Positions 33,703 through 36,532 of a DNA stretch of 36,532 nucleotides are shown piece after piece; the first letter of the stretch is position 1, and the number at the start of each line of letters is the position of its first letter. The DNA is from UPXZ01 sp047974405. GTDB taxonomy: Bacteria > Bacteroidota > Bacteroidia > Bacteroidales > Paludibacteraceae. The position numbers and the translations under genes were made by a program. Location: NCBI GenBank assembly GCA_047974405.1, contig JBKECI010000113.1, forward strand, positions 1-36,532, given 5' to 3'. The notes under the pieces were generated by a model that saw only the letters and a program-made list of their open reading frames with translations, ran no database searches and was not told where the DNA came from.

Positions 33703-34968
33703 ATGAAAAACAGGAAACTTTTTACACTATTTTACACCAAGATGTCAAGCGTAAAAATTATTCTGTACACACAGAAAACACTTAAAAATGAAGAGAATCC
33801 CGTTATGTTGTACGTTTATGACGATAAACCTTACCGTATTTCGTTAGGGTATTCCTGTACACCAAAAGAGTGGGATAAAGAACAAGGGAGATTCCGCAAA
33901 AATGTAGATAACTACAAAATCAAAAATTTGAATCTCCGTAAATATGAGTTGAAAGCAAACGATATTTTAGATGATTTTGTAAGAAGAGGCAAGCGGTTTG
34001 ATATTACAGATTTTAAAAATGCTTTCTTCGATAAAGAGCAGATTCAAAAGGAGAAAACTTTTTATGAGTTTTTTGAAGATATGATAAACGAAAAACAGGT
34101 ATTAGGAAAAATCGGAACGATGCTTACCTATAAAGACGCTTTGGCTACCTTAAAAAAATACAAGGCTGGGAATTTAACATTTAAAGAAATAACTTACTCT
34201 TTGCTTAAAGGATTAGAAGTATATCTTTTACAGAAAAAATGCGGTTTGGGCGGAATAGGTACAAGAATGCGTAGTATCAGGGCTGTTTATTATGAAGGGA
34301 TTAGAAGGGGTTTTGTAGATAAAGATTGCAATCCGTTTAGTACCACCATGAATAAAAACGGCTATTCACTTTCTAAATTAAAATCAGAAAGCAACCCTAA
34401 ATCTTTGAGTATGGAAGAAATAAACTTATTAAAGGATTTTGATTATAAACAACACCCTACTCTAATAAAATCCTATCTCTATTTTATGTTTTCTTTCCGT
34501 ATGTTCGGAATGAACTTTGCCGATATATGCGAATTGGAAAAGAAAGATATACATGACGGGCGTATTGTATATAAAAGAAACAAAACGGGAAAGATATTTA
34601 ATCTTAAAATCTCCAGTGAGGCACAACAGATTATTGATTATTTCTCTACCGAACAGCAACGGAGCAAATATATTTTTCCAATCTTTAACGAGCATATACA
34701 TAAAACCCCAATCCAAATAAAAGACAGGAAACATAAAGTTTTGAGCAAAACCAATAAAGACCTTAAAATCATCGCTGATTTACTGTCTATTGAAACTCCA
34801 ATTACTTTCTATGTAGCCCGCCACAGTTCGGCTACCACATTGAAAAGGAGAGGGATTTCCACTGAAATTATAAGCGAGGCTTTGGGACATACAAACAGTA
34901 TAATAACCCAAAGGTACCTGAAAAATTTTGATAACAGCGTATTGGATAATGCTATGGCGGTATTATAA
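33703..34968 (+). CDS. Tyrosine recombinase (integrase)
   Basis: Site-specific recombinase of 421 residues, Bacteroidota type: arm-binding N-terminal domain ('SSVKIILYTQKTLKNEENPVMLYVYDDKPYRISLG'), SAM-like core-binding domain (about 115-215) and catalytic domain. Catalytic residues are visible in order: Arg in 'MFSFRMFGMNFADICELE', His-x-x-Arg-type 'YVARHSSATTLKRRG', and 'LGHTNSIITQRYLKNF' with His and the nucleophilic Tyr. All appear intact. An alternative ATG at 33742 ('MSSVKI') fits the usual family start better; the upstream one is kept as the longest frame. Its gene abuts the tRNA 3' half, so it most likely catalysed integration there. Confidence 0.9.
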   Translation: MKNRKLFTLFYTKMSSVKIILYTQKTLKNEENPVMLYVYDDKPYRISLGYSCTPKEWDKEQGRFRKNVDNYKIKNLNLRKYELKANDILDDFVRRGKRFDITDFKNAFFDKEQIQKEKTFYEFFEDMINEKQVLGKIGTMLTYKDALATLKKYKAGNLTFKEITYSLLKGLEVYLLQKKCGLGGIGTRMRSIRAVYYEGIRRGFVDKDCNPFSTTMNKNGYSLSKLKSESNPKSLSMEEINLLKDFDYKQHPTLIKSYLYFMFSFRMFGMNFADICELEKKDIHDGRIVYKRNKTGKIFNLKISSEAQQIIDYFSTEQQRSKYIFPIFNEHIHKTPIQIKDRKHKVLSKTNKDLKIIADLLSIETPITFYVARHSSATTLKRRGISTEIISEALGHTNSIITQRYLKNFDNSVLDNAMAVL

Positions 34969-34982
34969 TTACTATACATGAG

Positions 34983-35013
34983 CAGGGGGGAAGAAAAAAA
35001 TCTCCCTGTTTTT
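34983..35013 (+). terminator. Integrase terminator
   Basis: CAGGGGGG (34983-34990) pairs with TCTCCCTG (35001-35008), eight pairs including two G-U, with a 10-nt A-rich loop and TTTTTATA after it. It lies 15 bp after the integrase stop. Confidence 0.6.
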
Positions 35014-35033
35014 ATACCATCTGTAAACCGTTA

Positions 35034-35918
35034 TTAACTTTTTCCTTCTATCTTATCCAATAATTCCTGTACCTCTATTGTTGTCATTTTGGCAAACCCA
35101 AAAACCTTATCTCCCAAATCTTTAATGGAAGCTCAAACAAGATATATCTCATCATCTATAATTAGAAAACGGTCGTGAATATTTTTACATACTTTTACAT
35201 CAATGACGGGATATTGTGCATCATGCTTTTGTCTGGCTAGATTAAGTTGTTGAGAAATTTTTCCGGTATAAATGGTAGCCTGTACTCCTTTGTTCCTCTG
35301 GGAAAGAATAGTTAAAACGGTTTCATCAATATAATTGTCAATCAAAATTACTCTTTTCTTTGCCAGTTTTATCAATTTGGAAACGAAAACGTAAGCATCA
35401 AAAATTTCTCAATTATAAAAGATTCCTTCTTTTTTAGGTAAAGATGTTGTTATAAGAAAATCCAACTGTCTTTCTGTCTTTACTATACGTTGGTCTGTAT
35501 GGAGTGCGTGTTGCTCCAGATTCTCTATACGCTTATGGATTGCCATTCAATGCAACATATATTCTCTCAAAACTTTAGTAGCCCGGATACGAAATTGGGT
35601 TCATCTTTTAGATTTTATACGATACCCAACGGATATAATTACGTCCAAATTATAATATTCTACAATGTAGGTCTTACCATCGTTCGCAGTATATGCAAAT
35701 TTTGCATATACTGAATGTTTCTCTAATTCCTTTTCTTTAAAAATATTGTTGATATGCCTAGAAATTACCGACTGATCCCTTTGGAAAAGTTCTACCATTT
35801 GAGCCTGTGAAAGCCATACAGTTTCATCTTCTACACGTACCGGAATTTTTAGGGATTCATTCGGTTCATAAATTACAATCTCTCCTTCACTTTCTGAAAG
35901 ATTTAACGTTGTTTCCAT
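35034..35918 (-). pseudogene. RhuM-family protein gene with four in-frame TGA codons at glycine sites
   Basis: One continuous 294-codon frame from ATG 35918 to TAA 35034-35036. The N-terminal RhuM part shows 'ETVWLSQAQMVELFQRDQSVISRHI' (HTH-like) and 'YYNLDVIISVGYRIKSKR'; the C-terminal part shows 'KRVILIDNYIDETVLTILS' and 'CKNIHDRFLIIDDEIY', a PLD-like/ORF6N-associated tail. TGA occurs at codons 106 (KR*TQF), 124 (LH*MAI), 170 (YN*EIF) and 262 (LV*ASI). In relatives, as I recall them, these are Gly (second choice Ala at 106). There is no frameshift and no in-frame TAA or TAG. Under UGA=Gly it is intact; under the standard code it is a pseudogene. Normal GGN glycines and TGG Trp are also used. 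Confidence 0.75.
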
Positions 35919-36350
35919 GAGTATAGGAAGTTTTGAGATAAAACAAACACTATCGGACAACGAGTAATTATAAACATTTTTGTCTTTATATCAAATGAAA
36001 TAATACATATGTGCAAAAATTGCACATTGCTTTACTCTGTATAATGTAAAAAATTTCTATCCCCCGACTATGTTCCAAAATGGAATATATCAATTTTCAG
36101 GTTGATTTATGAGCCGATTTATAACCGTTATACACATCGTTAGTAATTGCAGTATTATAAAGGGATTTACATATTATTTTCTATTCAATAATTACTTGTT
36201 TTACACTCTGCAATAAACAACTAACTTGCATTATATAAAAATAAATCATAAATTTATTGAAAAATATTATATGGAAATAGAATATGCTACTCCCCAAAAT
36301 CTGGACAGTAAGTTAAGGAATAAATTATACCTTTAACATCAAAAAAATTT
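35919..36350. other. Gap upstream of the RhuM-family gene, with IS3 left end
   Basis: Very AT-rich. Holds a palindrome at 36010-36026 (candidate operator of the RhuM-family gene) and the IS3-family left end from 36285. No coding frame is recognisable, also when TGA is read as sense by eye. Confidence 0.45.
36010..36026. promoter_or_regulatory. Candidate operator palindrome
   Basis: TGTGCAA-AAA-TTGCACA, a perfect 7-bp inverted repeat with a 3-bp spacer, about 90 bp upstream of the RhuM-family ATG. Size and symmetry suit a dimeric HTH repressor; the regulator is not known. Confidence 0.35.
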
Positions 36351-36532
36351 ATGTCAACAACACGAAGAAAATTCAGTAAAGAATTCAAGAGTAAAGTAGT
36401 TTTGGAATCGCTCAAGGAGCGCGAGAGTTTGGAAATTTTAGCCAAAAAGTATGAGTTGCAACCCACCCAGATTTCGCAGTGGCGTTCTCAAGCCATGCAG
36501 AATTTCGGCAATTTGTTTACCCCTTCGAGCGA
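36285..36532 (+). mobile_element. IS3-family insertion sequence, left part
   Basis: Starts with TGCTACTCCCCAAAATCTGG, a typical IS3-family terminal inverted repeat beginning with TG, followed 46 bp later by the first transposase frame. The right part, including the DDE-domain OrfB, lies beyond the window. A related end pair occurs at 1234-1286. Confidence 0.8.
36351..36532 (+). CDS. IS3-family transposase OrfA (3' truncated)
   Basis: The first 60 codons of the HTH protein of an IS3-type element: 'RRKFSKEFKSKVVLESLKE' then 'EILAKKYELQPTQISQWRSQA' is the HTH_Tnp_1 DNA-binding domain that recognises the terminal repeats. In full-length elements OrfA (about 100 residues) is joined to OrfB by -1 frameshifting; that site is not in the window. 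The frame is open to the last base. Confidence 0.9.
   Translation, partial: MSTTRRKFSKEFKSKVVLESLKERESLEILAKKYELQPTQISQWRSQAMQNFGNLFTPSS

Larger units (their letters stand above)
33594..36532. mobile_element. Integrative element B, left part (cut by window end)
   Basis: Begins at the tRNA 3' half and carries an intact tyrosine recombinase gene 66 bp inside, the RhuM-family gene with TGA codons, and an IS3-family insertion. Orientation of the tRNA fragment predicts that the element extends rightward to an intact tRNA-Val gene. Size and transfer genes are unknown. Confidence 0.6.

Noticed and set aside
35034..35918. UGA read as Trp (table 4, as in some phages and mollicutes) for the four TGA codons
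   Set aside because: Trp at KR*TQF, LH*MAI, YN*EIF and LV*ASI does not fit the family as I remember it, whereas Gly does. The gene also uses TGG for Trp. An alignment would settle it.

Overview
The window comes from a Bacteroidota chromosome, most likely order Bacteroidales. The evidence is a SusC/SusD-type outer-membrane locus, C-terminal domains resembling type IX secretion (T9SS) sorting signals, promoter boxes of the Bacteroidota form TAnnTTTG, the gene order nadK-pdxJ-exbB-exbD-tonB, and AT-rich sequence with TAA, TAG and TGA all used as ordinary stops in core genes. No genus is claimed.

Layout. 1-954: 3' part of a secreted protein gene. 955-1916: gene-free, with a long imperfect hairpin, a 53-bp IS3-type end palindrome and a terminator-like hairpin. 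1917-6761: nagB, convergent nadK, then pdxJ and an exbB-exbD-tonB set that energises outer-membrane transport. 6762-7447: gap holding a fragment of an IS1595-type transposase gene. 7448-10713: pta, a divergent 3-hydroxyacyl-CoA dehydrogenase gene and ackA, the acetate/ATP-forming branch. 10750-12199 (minus strand): GtrA-like and LPG-synthase/flippase-like membrane proteins. 12395-14230: rsmA and a CorA-type transporter. 14540-26405: one long glycan or glycoconjugate locus (susC-like gene with an in-frame TAG, susD-like, two lipoproteins, a GHL10-type glycosidase, a DUF4623-like protein), led by a good promoter and closed by a strong bidirectional terminator. 26484-29099 (minus strand): valS.

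From 29854 to the right edge the DNA is accessory. The 3' end of a tRNA gene, probably tRNA-Val(UAC), with its CCA and terminator, lies at 29812-29872. A second, longer 3' fragment of the same tRNA lies at 33594-33636, next to an intact tyrosine recombinase gene. I read this as two integrative elements accreted at one tRNA: element A (29.86-33.6 kb) carries an AbiEi/AbiEii type IV toxin-antitoxin pair with a clear operator, a truncated ImmA/IrrE-like peptidase and a dead integrase; element B starts at about 33.6 kb and runs off the window.

The most striking observation is in element B. The RhuM-family gene at 35034-35918 (minus strand) reads as one uninterrupted 294-codon frame except for four in-frame TGA codons. 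As I recall the family, all four fall where relatives have glycine. There is no frameshift and no in-frame TAA or TAG. That is the pattern expected for UGA=Gly (translation table 25, known in SR1/Absconditabacteria and Gracilibacteria), and suggests transfer from such a bacterium. Parallel G-to-T decay is the alternative. An IS3-family element begins at 36285 and is cut by the window end.
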